The notes: generated by a model from the sequence alone, not told the origin. A stretch of DNA of 37,822 nucleotides from Flavobacteriaceae bacterium (GCA_024643385.1 JAHEMZ010000025.1:1-37822); one strand, 5' to 3'. Shown: positions 23,555 through 32,982, counted from the stretch's first letter. Numbers and translations are program-made.

Positions 23555-25297
23555 TTAACGCACACCGTGCATTAGTTTTTTAATAACGGGTTGAAATGCG
23601 ATGGCAATCACTCCAACAACAACTGAAACGATTGTAAGCATCCAGAAGAAATAGCTAATACCGTTTTCATTGGCAATTTTATCGACGTTTTCTCCAAATT
23701 TACCGGCCCCTTTCATTCCAATGGCAACTGCAAGATACCATACACCAAACATAAAAGCGATCATTCGAGCAGGCACCAACTTACTCACATAAGACAAGCC
23801 TACCGGTGAGATGCATAATTCTCCCATGGTGTGGAATAAATAAACTAATATCAACCATATCATACTCACGGATGCAGTCTGTGCGCCCGGTGCTATGCCG
23901 CCGGCACCAAAAGCTACACAAGCCATCCCAATGGCTAACAAGAACATTCCTATTCCGTATTTCATATTGGCAGAAGGATTGTATTTACTTTCCCACCATT
24001 TTGAGAACAACGGTGCGAGGGTGATAATGAATAATGAATTCAAGGTTGAAAACCAGGAAGCAGGAACTTCGGGATTTTCTTCGCCAAATTGGTCATTCAA
24101 CATCCAAATGGCTACACTCCAAACAATGATAAAACTCGTTCCTAAAACAATGTTGGCAACAGCGTATTTTTTGAAGGTTTGTTTAAAGAGTAAATAAAGT
24201 ACCCAAGTAATGATTCCTAATGGGATAACCGTCATACAAGTATTCACGATCTTGAAAATAGTCCCTGAGCTGCCATCTAGCACTCTATTTGTATAATCTC
24301 TTGCAAAGATAGTAAGCGTTCCCGGCGATTGTTCAAAAATGGCCCAGAAGAAGATCGTTAAGAAGGCAAAGAAGGAAACGGCTATCATTTTTTCCTTCGT
24401 AATTTGAGAATACTGTGTTAGTCTGTAGATCAATAATATAATAAACAGTACTAAAGCCGTAACGATGGCTATATTATTTCCATCCTCTCCTAAGAAAGCG
24501 AGCATATTGAAGCTGCCTCCAGAAATTAAGGTGGCAGGCTCATTTAAAATCCACATAACACCCAGGATAATACAAATAGCGATAATTGCCAATTGCCAAG
24601 TGGTAAATGGATTTCTTTTATCCTTATCTAAAGACTCCGTCGAGTTTACATCTTTCTTATTTGGTTTCAGACCAATGTTTCCGAAAATACTCTGAGCGAG
24701 CCAAAACTGAATAAGACCAAAGAACATAAAGATCCCGGCCAATCCAAATCCTAAGCTCCAACCTACTTTTTCACCCAAGTACCCACATAAAAGGATACCG
24801 AAAAATGCGCCGGCATTCACTCCCATATAGAAGATAGTATAAGCTCCATCTTTCTTTTCCGGACGATGCTGATACATTTCAGATATGATTGAGGTCATGT
24901 TAGGCTTAAAAAAACCATTTCCAAATACCAATAATGTTAAACCTAAATAAATGGACCAAGGAGTTTCAATGGCCATGGATCCATGACCTAAGGTCATTAA
25001 CAAAGCTCCTACTACCACCGCCCATCGATAACCAATTACTTTATCGGCAAAATAACCTCCGAGCATGGTGGACAAATAGACCAATCCTACATAGGAACCA
25101 AAAAGTGACATCGCATGTTCTCTTGGCCATTCCCAGCCACCCCCTAATAACTCGGTAGTTAGAAACAAAACTAACAGGGCCCGCATGCCATAGAACGAGA
25201 AACGTTCCCACATTTCTGTAAAAAACAATACAAATAAGCCGGAGGGATGTCCTAATACTTTAGATTTAAAAAACTGATCGGTTGAATTTTCTTGCAT
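23555..25297 (-). CDS. POT/PTR2 family proton-coupled peptide transporter, copy 2
   Basis: 580 residues, about 14 membrane segments. The POT signature is present: ETEMWERFSFYGM-type motif (ExxERFxYYG) in helix 1, and VFGNGFFKPNMTSIISEMY and KKDGAYTIFYMGVNAGAFFG. These inner-membrane symporters import di- and tripeptides with protons. It lies 28 bases after the first POT gene with no convincing promoter between them, so the two are probably one operon. It is about 55 residues longer than its neighbour, with the extra length spread through loops. It ends just before the strong terminator at 23506-23539. Confidence 0.95.
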   Translation of the reverse strand: MQENSTDQFFKSKVLGHPSGLFVLFFTEMWERFSFYGMRALLVLFLTTELLGGGWEWPREHAMSLFGSYVGLVYLSTMLGGYFADKVIGYRWAVVVGALLMTLGHGSMAIETPWSIYLGLTLLVFGNGFFKPNMTSIISEMYQHRPEKKDGAYTIFYMGVNAGAFFGILLCGYLGEKVGWSLGFGLAGIFMFFGLIQFWLAQSIFGNIGLKPNKKDVNSTESLDKDKRNPFTTWQLAIIAICIILGVMWILNEPATLISGGSFNMLAFLGEDGNNIAIVTALVLFIILLIYRLTQYSQITKEKMIAVSFFAFLTIFFWAIFEQSPGTLTIFARDYTNRVLDGSSGTIFKIVNTCMTVIPLGIITWVLYLLFKQTFKKYAVANIVLGTSFIIVWSVAIWMLNDQFGEENPEVPASWFSTLNSLFIITLAPLFSKWWESKYNPSANMKYGIGMFLLAIGMACVAFGAGGIAPGAQTASVSMIWLILVYLFHTMGELCISPVGLSYVSKLVPARMIAFMFGVWYLAVAIGMKGAGKFGENVDKIANENGISYFFWMLTIVSVVVGVIAIAFQPVIKKLMHGVR

Positions 25298-25325
25298 GAT
25301 ATAATCGATTTAAATTAGGTTTGGT

Positions 25326-26900
25326 TTAATTGGCAACATCTTCTTCCGGAGTATCATCTTTGTCCACTCCATGCATCATTTTTCTTATAAATGGAGATAA
25401 GATTAATAAAATAACTCCAAATATTAGTCCCGTATAGAAGAGGGACTCAAATAAATCCATATAACTGGTTTTTGCTACTGCCAAATCGTTTGCTACACCG
25501 GCGGTAGTATCTACACTAGCTAAATTAGCCAAAAGCGATGCAATATATTCGGAACCTGCGGTGGCTAAGAACCAAACGCCCATCATGAATCCAACGATCT
25601 TGCCCGGAGACAACTTGGTAACATATGAAAGACCTACCGGCGATAAACATAATTCACCCCAGGTATGAAATAGATAGGCCAAAACCAACCATATGATGGC
25701 TACTTTCCCCTCTCCGGAAACACTTCCTCCTAAAACAAGTGCCCCAAATCCGATCCCTACAAACAACAATCCGATCGCGAACTTCACGGCCGCATTTGGG
25801 TTTAAATTTATCTTTGCCAATTTAATCCACAACCACGCAAAAACGGGCGCGAACAAAATAATAAAAACCGCATTGAGGCTCAAAAACGCTCCCGCTTGGA
25901 TCTCACCAAATAAACTCGTTTCTCTATCCAAAGCTCTATCCGCAAATAAGTTTAATGAAGTATAGGCTTGTTCAAATAGTGCCCAAAATATAACAGAGAA
26001 TATGATAAGAATAGTAAGTGCGAATAATCTATCTCTATATACCTTTCCTGCCTTAGTAAATGCATACCAACCTATATATACCAATGACGCGGCACCTGCG
26101 ATCATCAATAAAGCTTCAACCACACTATGATTCTGCACCATTTGCCAAACAACGAATATGCCGGCAATCGCGCTCACATAAATGGTAATTTCATTGTTCA
26201 ATCCAATAGGAGATCTCCTCTTTAACAAAGCTTCGTCTTTTGGCTCCGCTTTTCCATAAAAATATTTTTTGCCTGAAACAAATGTGATCAATCCTAGAAC
26301 CATTCCAAATCCTGCGGCTCCAAATCCATAGCTCCATCCGTAGGTTTCGCCCAACCAACTGCAAACAATCGTCGCTAAGGCCGATCCCAAATTGATTCCC
26401 ATATAAAATATAGTAAAACCAGAATCCCTCCTGGCATCTCCTCGATGATATAATTCTCCTACGATGGATGAAATATTCGCTTTTAAAAATCCAACGCCCA
26501 TAATGATCAACGACAAGGAAAAATAAAATATTTGTAATGCCGCTTCATCGCGCACGATTTCACCGGAAGCCATTTCTGTTGCCGAATTACCTTCATATGC
26601 CATTCCCATATGACCTAAAACCAAAAGAATTCCTCCGAAAGTAACTGCCTTTCTAAACCCCAGGTATTTATCCGCCAAATACCCCCCAATCACAGGCATT
26701 GCATATACCAGAGCGGCATAACTTCCCACCAGTAAATTCCCGGCATCGTCTGAAAATAAATGATATTTGACTAAATAGAAGATTAGTAACGCCTTCATTC
26801 CATAAAATGAAAAACGCTCCCACATCTCTGTAAGAAATAAAATGAACAATCCAATAGGGTGACCTAGTAGCGTTCTTTGATTTTGAATATCGGTCGTCAT
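25326..26900 (-). CDS. POT/PTR2 family proton-coupled peptide transporter, copy 1
   Basis: 524 residues, about 14 membrane segments. Family marks are EMWERFSFYGMKALLIFYL (ExxERFxYYG), GVGFLKANISSIVGELY, DSGFTIFYMGINLGSA and LCLSPVGLSYVTKLSPGK. It imports small peptides by proton symport. The lead-in LLGHPIGLFILFLTEMWERF closely parallels VLGHPSGLFVLFFTEMWERF in the next gene, showing that the two are paralogs. The C-terminus is acidic (DKDDTPEEDVAN). A -7 box lies at 26983-26990 in the divergent region shared with the HMG-CoA reductase. Confidence 0.95.
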   Translation of the reverse strand: MTTDIQNQRTLLGHPIGLFILFLTEMWERFSFYGMKALLIFYLVKYHLFSDDAGNLLVGSYAALVYAMPVIGGYLADKYLGFRKAVTFGGILLVLGHMGMAYEGNSATEMASGEIVRDEAALQIFYFSLSLIIMGVGFLKANISSIVGELYHRGDARRDSGFTIFYMGINLGSALATIVCSWLGETYGWSYGFGAAGFGMVLGLITFVSGKKYFYGKAEPKDEALLKRRSPIGLNNEITIYVSAIAGIFVVWQMVQNHSVVEALLMIAGAASLVYIGWYAFTKAGKVYRDRLFALTILIIFSVIFWALFEQAYTSLNLFADRALDRETSLFGEIQAGAFLSLNAVFIILFAPVFAWLWIKLAKINLNPNAAVKFAIGLLFVGIGFGALVLGGSVSGEGKVAIIWLVLAYLFHTWGELCLSPVGLSYVTKLSPGKIVGFMMGVWFLATAGSEYIASLLANLASVDTTAGVANDLAVAKTSYMDLFESLFYTGLIFGVILLILSPFIRKMMHGVDKDDTPEEDVAN

Positions 26901-26982
26901 GATTTGTTGGTTAGGAATAGTTGGTTTCTATTAATGTATTTGCTTTTTCTGCCCTTTTATAATTAAATACACCAAGTTTACT

Positions 26983-26990
26983 CAAAAATA
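26983..26990 (-). promoter_or_regulatory. -7 box TATTTTTG for the POT operon
   Basis: A full TAnnTTTG match on the minus strand, 82 bases before the POT ATG at 26900. It is A/T-rich, so a chance match is possible. Confidence 0.35.
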
Positions 26991-27069
26991 AGGTGAAATA
27001 TAAGAGTTTTTATGTTAACTACTACAAATTTGAACTTTGAAATGGACAGTTTAAAAACGTGAAATGAAC

Positions 27070-27077
27070 TATATTTG
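27070..27077 (+). promoter_or_regulatory. -7 box TATATTTG for the HMG-CoA reductase gene
   Basis: A full TAnnTTTG match, 18 bases before ATG 27096. It supports that start over the in-frame TTG at 27075, which lies inside the box. Confidence 0.55.
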
Positions 27078-27095
27078 CCCTTTAAGCGCTTGTGT

Positions 27096-28412
27096 ATGAC
27101 GGCTAAAACAGTGGAAGGTTTTTCCAAAAAAAATAAAGAAGAGAAAATAGATTGGTTGATAGAGGAATTCTTGGATCAAGATCCCGATGCAAAATCTGTT
27201 CTGATGAAGTATTGGAATGAAGATGCTACGATCCAGAAACTCCATGATGATTTTATTGAAAATACCTTATCCAATTTCTACCTGCCATTCGGAATTGCCC
27301 CCAATTTTGTGATCAACGACGCAGTTTATGCCATTCCAATGGTAATTGAAGAAAGTTCCGTGGTGGCCGCTGCCAGTAATGCCGCTAAATTTTGGCTTGA
27401 CAGGGGAGGATTTAAAGCAGAAGTGCTAGGAACCGAAAAAAATGGTCAAGTTCATATTTCTTATGCCGGGCCTAAGGAAGATTTATATCAATTCTTTGCT
27501 CAGATAAAATCTACTTTACAGGAGAGTATTTCGGGGCTCCAAAAAAATATGCATGCACGTGGAGGAGGTCTGAAAGAGCTCCAATTGAAAGATAGCACGG
27601 AACATCTGGATCATTATTATCAGCTTCATGGTATTTTTGAGACCAAGGACGCCATGGGTGCTAATTTTATCAATAGTTGCTTGGAACAAATTGCCACAAC
27701 CTTTGAACAAGAAGCACAGGTATTTGCCCCATTTCAAAGACTGAATCAATTTCCGGAAGTGGTGATGAGCATTTTATCCAATTATGTTCCTGAATGCCTT
27801 GTAAGGGCCGAAGTAACGTGTCCGATAAGGGATTTGACCAATAATGGAATAGACGGGGAAACTTTTGCTGAAAACTTTTTACGCGCCGTTTCCATTGCGA
27901 AGGTAGAACCTCGAAGGGCAGTGACCCATAATAAAGGAATTATGAACGGCATCGATGCCGTGGTCTTGGCGACAGGAAACGATTTCCGAGCCGTGGAAGC
28001 AGGGGTTCATGCGTATGCGGCCAAAAATGGTAAGTATCAGGGTCTGACGCATGCGAGTATAGAAAACGGACAATTCAAATTTTGGATCGAAATTCCTTTG
28101 GCATTAGGCACCGTAGGTGGCTTAACTGCCATACACCCGCTGGTTAGAATTGCCTTTGATATTCTGCAGCGACCTAGCGCCGAAGAGTTAATGAAAATTG
28201 CCGCTGTAGCAGGGTTGGCTCAAAATTTCGCCGCACTGCGCTCTTTGATCACCACAGGAATTCAAAAAGGGCATATGAAAATGCATTTAATGAATATCTT
28301 AAATCAACTTGAGGCGAAAGAAACTGAAAAGGAAAAGGCGGTTGAATATTTTAAAGACCATACTATCACACATCGTGAAGTAGCCCATTTTCTGGAAAAA
28401 TTACGAAACTAA
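27096..28412 (+). CDS. Hydroxymethylglutaryl-CoA reductase, class II (mevalonate pathway)
   Basis: 438 residues from ATG 27096. It interconverts HMG-CoA and mevalonate in the cytosol. Class II features by recognition: no N-terminal membrane domain, IEEFLDQDPDAK near the start, DAMGANFINSCLEQI (HMG-CoA-binding), THNKGIMNGIDAV with the catalytic Lys, ATGNDFRAVEAGVHAYAA with the catalytic Asp, GTVGGLTAIHP, and a C-terminal flap THREVAHFLEKL with the catalytic His. Class II enzymes were first defined as degradative (Pseudomonas mevalonii), but in flavobacteria, which use mevalonate for isoprenoids, the biosynthetic direction is more likely. It is cotranscribed with a GHMP kinase 1 base downstream. 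Confidence 0.95.
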   Translation: MTAKTVEGFSKKNKEEKIDWLIEEFLDQDPDAKSVLMKYWNEDATIQKLHDDFIENTLSNFYLPFGIAPNFVINDAVYAIPMVIEESSVVAAASNAAKFWLDRGGFKAEVLGTEKNGQVHISYAGPKEDLYQFFAQIKSTLQESISGLQKNMHARGGGLKELQLKDSTEHLDHYYQLHGIFETKDAMGANFINSCLEQIATTFEQEAQVFAPFQRLNQFPEVVMSILSNYVPECLVRAEVTCPIRDLTNNGIDGETFAENFLRAVSIAKVEPRRAVTHNKGIMNGIDAVVLATGNDFRAVEAGVHAYAAKNGKYQGLTHASIENGQFKFWIEIPLALGTVGGLTAIHPLVRIAFDILQRPSAEELMKIAAVAGLAQNFAALRSLITTGIQKGHMKMHLMNILNQLEAKETEKEKAVEYFKDHTITHREVAHFLEKLRN

Positions 28413-28413
28413 T

Positions 28414-29316
28414 TTGAAAACCTTTTACAGTCACGGAAAATTATTGCTTACAGGAGAGTATGCTGTTTTGGATGGAGCATTGGCATTGGCCATCCCAACA
28501 AAATTCGGCCAATATTTAAAATGTACTCCAACCAACATTAAGGGAATTCAATGGAAAAGTATTCGTTCTGACGGAACTGTATGGTATAAAGATTTTTTCG
28601 ATCATATCCCGGACAACTTTGTTCCTTCCGAAACTAATTCGATCAGAGAAACCCTGATATCCATCCTATCAACGGCAAAAAAATTCAATCCTGAATTCTT
28701 AGCCACATCGATAGGCTGGGAAGTTTCGACCCGTCTAGAATTTCCTGAAAAATGGGGCCTTGGTAGTTCCTCAACGCTTATCAATAATATTGCCCAATGG
28801 GCCAAGGTAGATGCATTTCATCTTTTGCATCATAGTTTTGGTGGCAGCGGATACGACATTGCGGCCGCACAAAATGATCGCCCCTTGCTTTATCAATTGT
28901 CAGACAATTTACCTGTTGTTCAAACAATAGCATTGGATTGGAATTTTGTAGACGATCTTTTTTTCGTTTATCTGAATAGAAAACAAGATAGTAAAGAAGG
29001 AATAAGAAAATATCGTGAAGCTACTACAACCAAAGAGTTCATTGATATTATTAGTGATCTGACCATAAAAATTAAAAATTCACAGACACTGAGTGAATTT
29101 GAATCACTCGTGGAAAAACATGAAAGTATTGTTTCTAAGTATATGGATTTGCCAAAAGTGAAAGAAATTTATTTTTCCGATTATTCGGGATGTATTAAAA
29201 GTTTGGGTGCTTGGGGCGGAGATTTTATATTGGCATCGGGGAATATAAACAGCCAAAATTACTTCAGAGAAAAAGGCTTTGAAACCATCCTCTCTTTTAA
29301 AAACATGATCGTATAA
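28414..29316 (+). CDS. GYDIA family GHMP kinase, TTG start
   Basis: 300 residues. The fold is GHMP kinase (galactokinase/homoserine/mevalonate/phosphomevalonate): FYSHGKLLLTGEYAVLDGALAL at the N-terminus, a glycine/serine phosphate loop WGLGSSSTLINN (about 110-121), and the name motif GGSGYDIAAAQ. The start is TTG at 28414, since family proteins begin with MKxFYSxGKLLLTGEY-like sequence and no ATG or GTG fits; it lies one base after the HMGR stop. Pairing with HMG-CoA reductase points to a mevalonate-pathway phosphorylation step, but which one cannot be read from sequence. A bidirectional terminator follows the stop codon. Confidence 0.92.
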   Translation: MKTFYSHGKLLLTGEYAVLDGALALAIPTKFGQYLKCTPTNIKGIQWKSIRSDGTVWYKDFFDHIPDNFVPSETNSIRETLISILSTAKKFNPEFLATSIGWEVSTRLEFPEKWGLGSSSTLINNIAQWAKVDAFHLLHHSFGGSGYDIAAAQNDRPLLYQLSDNLPVVQTIALDWNFVDDLFFVYLNRKQDSKEGIRKYREATTTKEFIDIISDLTIKIKNSQTLSEFESLVEKHESIVSKYMDLPKVKEIYFSDYSGCIKSLGAWGGDFILASGNINSQNYFREKGFETILSFKNMIV

Positions 29317-29346
29317 AAAAAGCCCACGTAAAGGTGGGCTTTTTTT
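29315..29346. terminator. Bidirectional Rho-independent terminator
   Basis: A 13-base-pair stem (29315-29327 with 29334-29346), core AGCCCAC/GTGGGCT, around a 6-base loop, with A and T runs on both sides. It sits between the convergent GYDIA kinase (stop 29316) and ppiD-like gene (stop 29369), and serves both directions. Confidence 0.9.
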
Positions 29347-29368
29347 TATAGTGATATCCTTTTACTGT

Positions 29369-31438
29369 TTAATAGAAATCTGCTCTATTATCTTCAATAT
29401 CGGCAGCCTTTTTTAAAGCATTGTATACTGAATTATTCACTGTTGAAGAATTGATCTGGCTTTTCAATTGGTTTGCATACGAGGCATAGTTTTCTAACGC
29501 CGGGGCATTGTTCACCGCCAAGACACGTACTATATAAACACCACTAACCCCTTCTAGAGCATTAGTGATCTCACCGACCTTTTTACCAAAAGCAGAACCC
29601 ACCACAAATGGTTCAGTTCCTCCTCCTGCCAGCGTTGGATTAGATCGTGTTATAGCACTTGCAGTCTGCACTGCTACGTTTTGACTATTCGCCATTTCTT
29701 GTAACGTCGTTCCTGTTATCCCTTCTCTTATTTTTTCAGCTTTTTTCTGATTTCTCAAAATGGGAGTTACCGTAGCTGACGCTTCAGAAACACTCATCAA
29801 TGCTTTTTCGCTGCTTTTTCTGGTAAGCCTGGCGATCACGTAGGTGTCGTTGATATTAAATCGTTTTACATCCCCCACTGCAGTTTCCTCTTCAAACGCC
29901 CAGTTAATGATTGTTCTATTGTTACCAATTCCAGGGATACTTGCATCCAGCTTACCTATTCTATTGACAGGTTTTGGAGTCAAAGCTTTCTCTTCCGCTG
30001 CTTTAGCAAAGTCACCTTTTCTTGCTGCCTCTTCAAATTTTGCCGATTCAGAGAAAACTTCAGAAAGGGTAGCTTCAGAAGATTCAATTTCTTTGGTTAC
30101 AGTAGCAACTTTAACCATTTCTTTTCTATCCTTCTGACCTTCCACTTCAATTATATGGTATCCGAATTGCGTTTCTACCACCCCTAAATCCCCCACTTTT
30201 CCTTCAAAACAAAAATCGCGGAAAGGAGCGACCATTCTATTGTAAGCGAACCAATCATAATGACCTCCTTTATCTTTACTCCCAGAATCCACTGAGTATA
30301 TATCCACGAAATCAGTAAATTTCGACTTATTGGTCTTTAAAACAGTAGCTAAACTATCCGCAAAATTCTTTGCTTGTGCAGGCGTTCTTGTTATACTATC
30401 GGCACTGCTTAGGCCTAAAGGAATTAAAATATGTCTTGCTTGAACAGAGTCAGGCATCTGCATAGACCCAACGATTTTCGATAAATTGTAAGTATCATTG
30501 AATTTATATGGTCCATAAACAGTTCCATAAGGAAGGTCCAAAATTGTATCTTTTATCGGAGTAGGTAAATCTTTTTCAGCAACCCAACGATTTACATAAT
30601 TATTATCTGAATGGTCATTCACGAAAAACTCGTAATCTTCTGTAGATTGAAATCCGTCCACTAAAGAAGCCATATCGGTTTCCGCATTTTGAATATCCTC
30701 GATAGAAGGTCTCTCCTCAAAAGAAACATATTCAATGTCAACCATGGGTTCCACTTCGAAACGATCGGCATGCGCTCGAATATATTTCTCAATCTCTGCA
30801 TCGGTTACCGGGACATCTTCATCAGCTATTTTTGTATAAGGAACTTGAATAAACTCAATGTTGATCTTATCATTTTCAAATTTATACAATTGTTCCCCGT
30901 CTGCTAAAGTGGTCACTAAACCACTGCGCACCAAATTAGAATAATTTTTCTGACGGAGACTTTCTTTGATTCCATCTAAAAAAGATTGCCATTGTTGTCT
31001 CGCTACGGCATTATTTTGTATACTGGCAACATACTCAACTAACCTTGCTTCACTGTAGATCCCATTCTCATCTTGGAAGGTTGGATTATTGGAAAGAGTT
31101 AAGGTCAATTGCTCGTTTAACTCCTCTTCTCCAATACTTATTCCCAATTCTTCTGACTGTTGACCATACAGAATACTTTTTAATTCTTGATCCCAAATAA
31201 GGGTCATCGCCTGAGAGGCTGATGCATTTGGACCAAGAGATCTCTGATAATCATCTACCTTAGTCATGAAGTCTTCCCGTGATATATCTATACCATTTAC
31301 GGTAGCTACCACATTTTGAACATTGGAAGAGCTACTTCCTTTATTAATGATATCACTTAATATAAAAGCAAAAAGTGCCAAAGCGATAATGAGAATAAGA
31401 AAAAATCCTCTTTTGCGTATACTATTTAATACTGCCAT
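29369..31438 (-). CDS. PpiD/SurA-like membrane-anchored peptidylprolyl isomerase
   Basis: 689-residue periplasmic foldase. It has an N-terminal inner-membrane anchor (about 11-31, FFLILIIALALFAFILSDII), a SurA_N-type chaperone domain (about 35-240) and a parvulin (PPIC) domain (about 330-450) with ARHILIPLG, DKGGHYDWFAYNRMVAPF and VVETQFGYHIIEVEG. A second, degenerate rotamase-like region and a C-terminal helical domain follow. It helps fold exported and outer-membrane proteins. It is the last gene of the coaX-to-ppiD series but is set off by 89 bases with a near-match -7 box (TATTTTCG, minus, 31462-31469), so it may have its own promoter. Confidence 0.93.
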   Translation of the reverse strand: MAVLNSIRKRGFFLILIIALALFAFILSDIINKGSSSSNVQNVVATVNGIDISREDFMTKVDDYQRSLGPNASASQAMTLIWDQELKSILYGQQSEELGISIGEEELNEQLTLTLSNNPTFQDENGIYSEARLVEYVASIQNNAVARQQWQSFLDGIKESLRQKNYSNLVRSGLVTTLADGEQLYKFENDKINIEFIQVPYTKIADEDVPVTDAEIEKYIRAHADRFEVEPMVDIEYVSFEERPSIEDIQNAETDMASLVDGFQSTEDYEFFVNDHSDNNYVNRWVAEKDLPTPIKDTILDLPYGTVYGPYKFNDTYNLSKIVGSMQMPDSVQARHILIPLGLSSADSITRTPAQAKNFADSLATVLKTNKSKFTDFVDIYSVDSGSKDKGGHYDWFAYNRMVAPFRDFCFEGKVGDLGVVETQFGYHIIEVEGQKDRKEMVKVATVTKEIESSEATLSEVFSESAKFEEAARKGDFAKAAEEKALTPKPVNRIGKLDASIPGIGNNRTIINWAFEEETAVGDVKRFNINDTYVIARLTRKSSEKALMSVSEASATVTPILRNQKKAEKIREGITGTTLQEMANSQNVAVQTASAITRSNPTLAGGGTEPFVVGSAFGKKVGEITNALEGVSGVYIVRVLAVNNAPALENYASYANQLKSQINSSTVNNSVYNALKKAADIEDNRADFY

Positions 31439-31461
31439 TTTTCTTGAAAATTAATAGGGGG

Positions 31462-31469
31462 CGAAAATA
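31462..31469 (-). promoter_or_regulatory. Weak -7 box TATTTTCG upstream of the ppiD-like gene
   Basis: Seven of eight positions match TAnnTTTG on the minus strand, 23 bases before ATG 31438, in the only sizeable gap of the coaX-ppiD series. Confidence 0.35.
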
Positions 31470-31527
31470 CCATTTTCAATCGATTTATGAAAACTCTATT
31501 CCAAAAAATTCAGGAATGTTTTTAAAA

Positions 31528-32781
31528 TCAATCTTCTTTATTTTTTTTAACTTCAACAAGTTCAATTTTTGTGCTGGAAACTTCGATAATTGTGAATGTA
31601 TAACCTTCTATTTCCACGGTTTCACCTTTATCCGGGATCTCTTCGGTAAAGTTTACGATAAGACCTCCTAAAGTTTCATAATTTTCACCCTCGGGCATAT
31701 CCAAATCATAGCACTCATTTAGGTAATCTACTTCCAGTCGGGCCGAAAATCTATAATGATTGGTTGAAATTTCATCTTCAATAAGTTCAATCGAATCGTG
31801 TTCATCTTCAATTTCTCCAAAAAGTTCTTCAATAATATCTTCTATAGTAATGATGCCTGATGTCCCTCCATACTCGTCAATCACTACGGCAATACTTTTT
31901 CGCTTTCTAGTTAAGATATTTAAAACATCTTTCGCCAACATGGTTTCAGGCACGAAAATGACAGGCATCACAACCTTTTCAATAGCGGTTGGTTTTTTGA
32001 ATAATTCGAAAGAATGGACATAGCCCATAATATCATCAATACTTTCCCGATAGATCAAAACTTTAGACAGACCCGTTTCCGTAAACAATTTTCCCAGTTC
32101 TTTGGGAGAAGTATCAATATCAACTGCGATCACTTCCGTTCTTGGAATCATAACTTCCCTGGCTTTCACTTCGGAAAACTCTAAGGCATTTTGAAAAATC
32201 TGGATCTCGGTATCGATACCATCCTTTTGTTCAATGCTCTCCATTTGTTCATTAATATAGTTACCTAATTCCACTTTACTAAAACTAAGCTGAACAGCAT
32301 CTCCTTCGGTTCGAAAAAATACTTTCAGTACTAAATCGGAAATCCAAATAACAAATTCTGAAATAAAAGAGAAAAGCAAGTAAAACAAATAGGCCGGTAA
32401 AGCAAATATCTTAATAAGTTGATTCGCATAGATCTGAAAGAACACTTTTGGAAGAAACTCTGCTGTAAAAAGAATAACTAATGTTGAGATGATGGTTTGC
32501 AATAATCCGCCGACAAAACCTTCAACCGGGATCATTGTCATTAATAAGGCGCCCATAAAAAATCCATAGACCACCAAAGCGATATTATTACCTACCAACA
32601 TGGTAGCGATAAATTTGGAGGGTCTTTTAGTGATTCTCTGGAGTATGGTAGCTAAAAAATTATTTTGCTTCTTTTCTATTTCGATGTGGATCTTATTAGC
32701 AGAGACATATGCTATTTCCATCCCGGAAAAAAAAGCAGAGAAAATAAGGGAACATACTATGATCAGTATCTCGTATTCCAT
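31528..32781 (-). CDS. CNNM/CorC (HlyC) family transporter-like protein
   Basis: 417 residues. An N-terminal DUF21/CNNM membrane domain (about 1-165) contains four hydrophobic segments and the family SGMEIAYVSANKI-type motif. A CBS pair (about 195-320) has the marks AREVMIPRTEVIAVDID and AVVIDEYGGTSGIITIEDIIEELFG. A C-terminal CorC_HlyC domain (about 335-412) ends VEIEGYTFTIIEVSSTKIELVEV. Homologs are Mg2+ or Co2+ exporters; 'hemolysin' is a historical name. The start ATG abuts the TAA of the small membrane gene upstream with no gap, so translation is coupled. Confidence 0.93.
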   Translation of the reverse strand: MEYEILIIVCSLIFSAFFSGMEIAYVSANKIHIEIEKKQNNFLATILQRITKRPSKFIATMLVGNNIALVVYGFFMGALLMTMIPVEGFVGGLLQTIISTLVILFTAEFLPKVFFQIYANQLIKIFALPAYLFYLLFSFISEFVIWISDLVLKVFFRTEGDAVQLSFSKVELGNYINEQMESIEQKDGIDTEIQIFQNALEFSEVKAREVMIPRTEVIAVDIDTSPKELGKLFTETGLSKVLIYRESIDDIMGYVHSFELFKKPTAIEKVVMPVIFVPETMLAKDVLNILTRKRKSIAVVIDEYGGTSGIITIEDIIEELFGEIEDEHDSIELIEDEISTNHYRFSARLEVDYLNECYDLDMPEGENYETLGGLIVNFTEEIPDKGETVEIEGYTFTIIEVSSTKIELVEVKKNKED

Positions 32782-32982
32782 TTATTGATCTTGATTTTGT
32801 TTTTCTATATTCTTTCGAAAACGTCTTTTAAAGAAAAACATAAAGATAGCAACTACTCCGAAAAACATAAAAATGTAGGCCCTGCCGCGGTCTAAATCCC
32901 AATGAGTGATCACCAGATATAGGGAAAAAATAGCCATGGCAATATAGGCGTATTCAAATACTTTATAAATTATGTTCCTCAT
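32782..32982 (-). CDS. Small two-helix membrane protein between lptC and CNNM/CorC
   Basis: 66 residues from ATG 32982. This start overlaps the lptC 3' end by 20 bases; an in-frame start at 33009 is possible but less natural. Two hydrophobic segments (about 7-27 and 36-52) are followed by a strongly basic tail KRRFRKNIEKQNQDQ on the presumed cytoplasmic side. No motif is recognised. It abuts the next gene with zero spacing. The overlap upstream and abutment downstream argue for a real, coupled gene, perhaps assisting either the LPS export machinery or the CNNM protein. Confidence 0.78.
   Translation of the reverse strand: MRNIIYKVFEYAYIAMAIFSLYLVITHWDLDRGRAYIFMFFGVVAIFMFFFKRRFRKNIEKQNQDQ

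Noticed and set aside
23555..26900. The two POT genes as one gene split by a mutation
   Set aside because: Each has its own start, full set of membrane segments and complete POT signature; they are paralogs.
26901..27095. Possible small RNA or riboswitch in the POT-HMGR divergent gap
   Set aside because: Only A/T-rich promoter-like sequence with -7 boxes for both genes; no stable hairpin or terminator seen.
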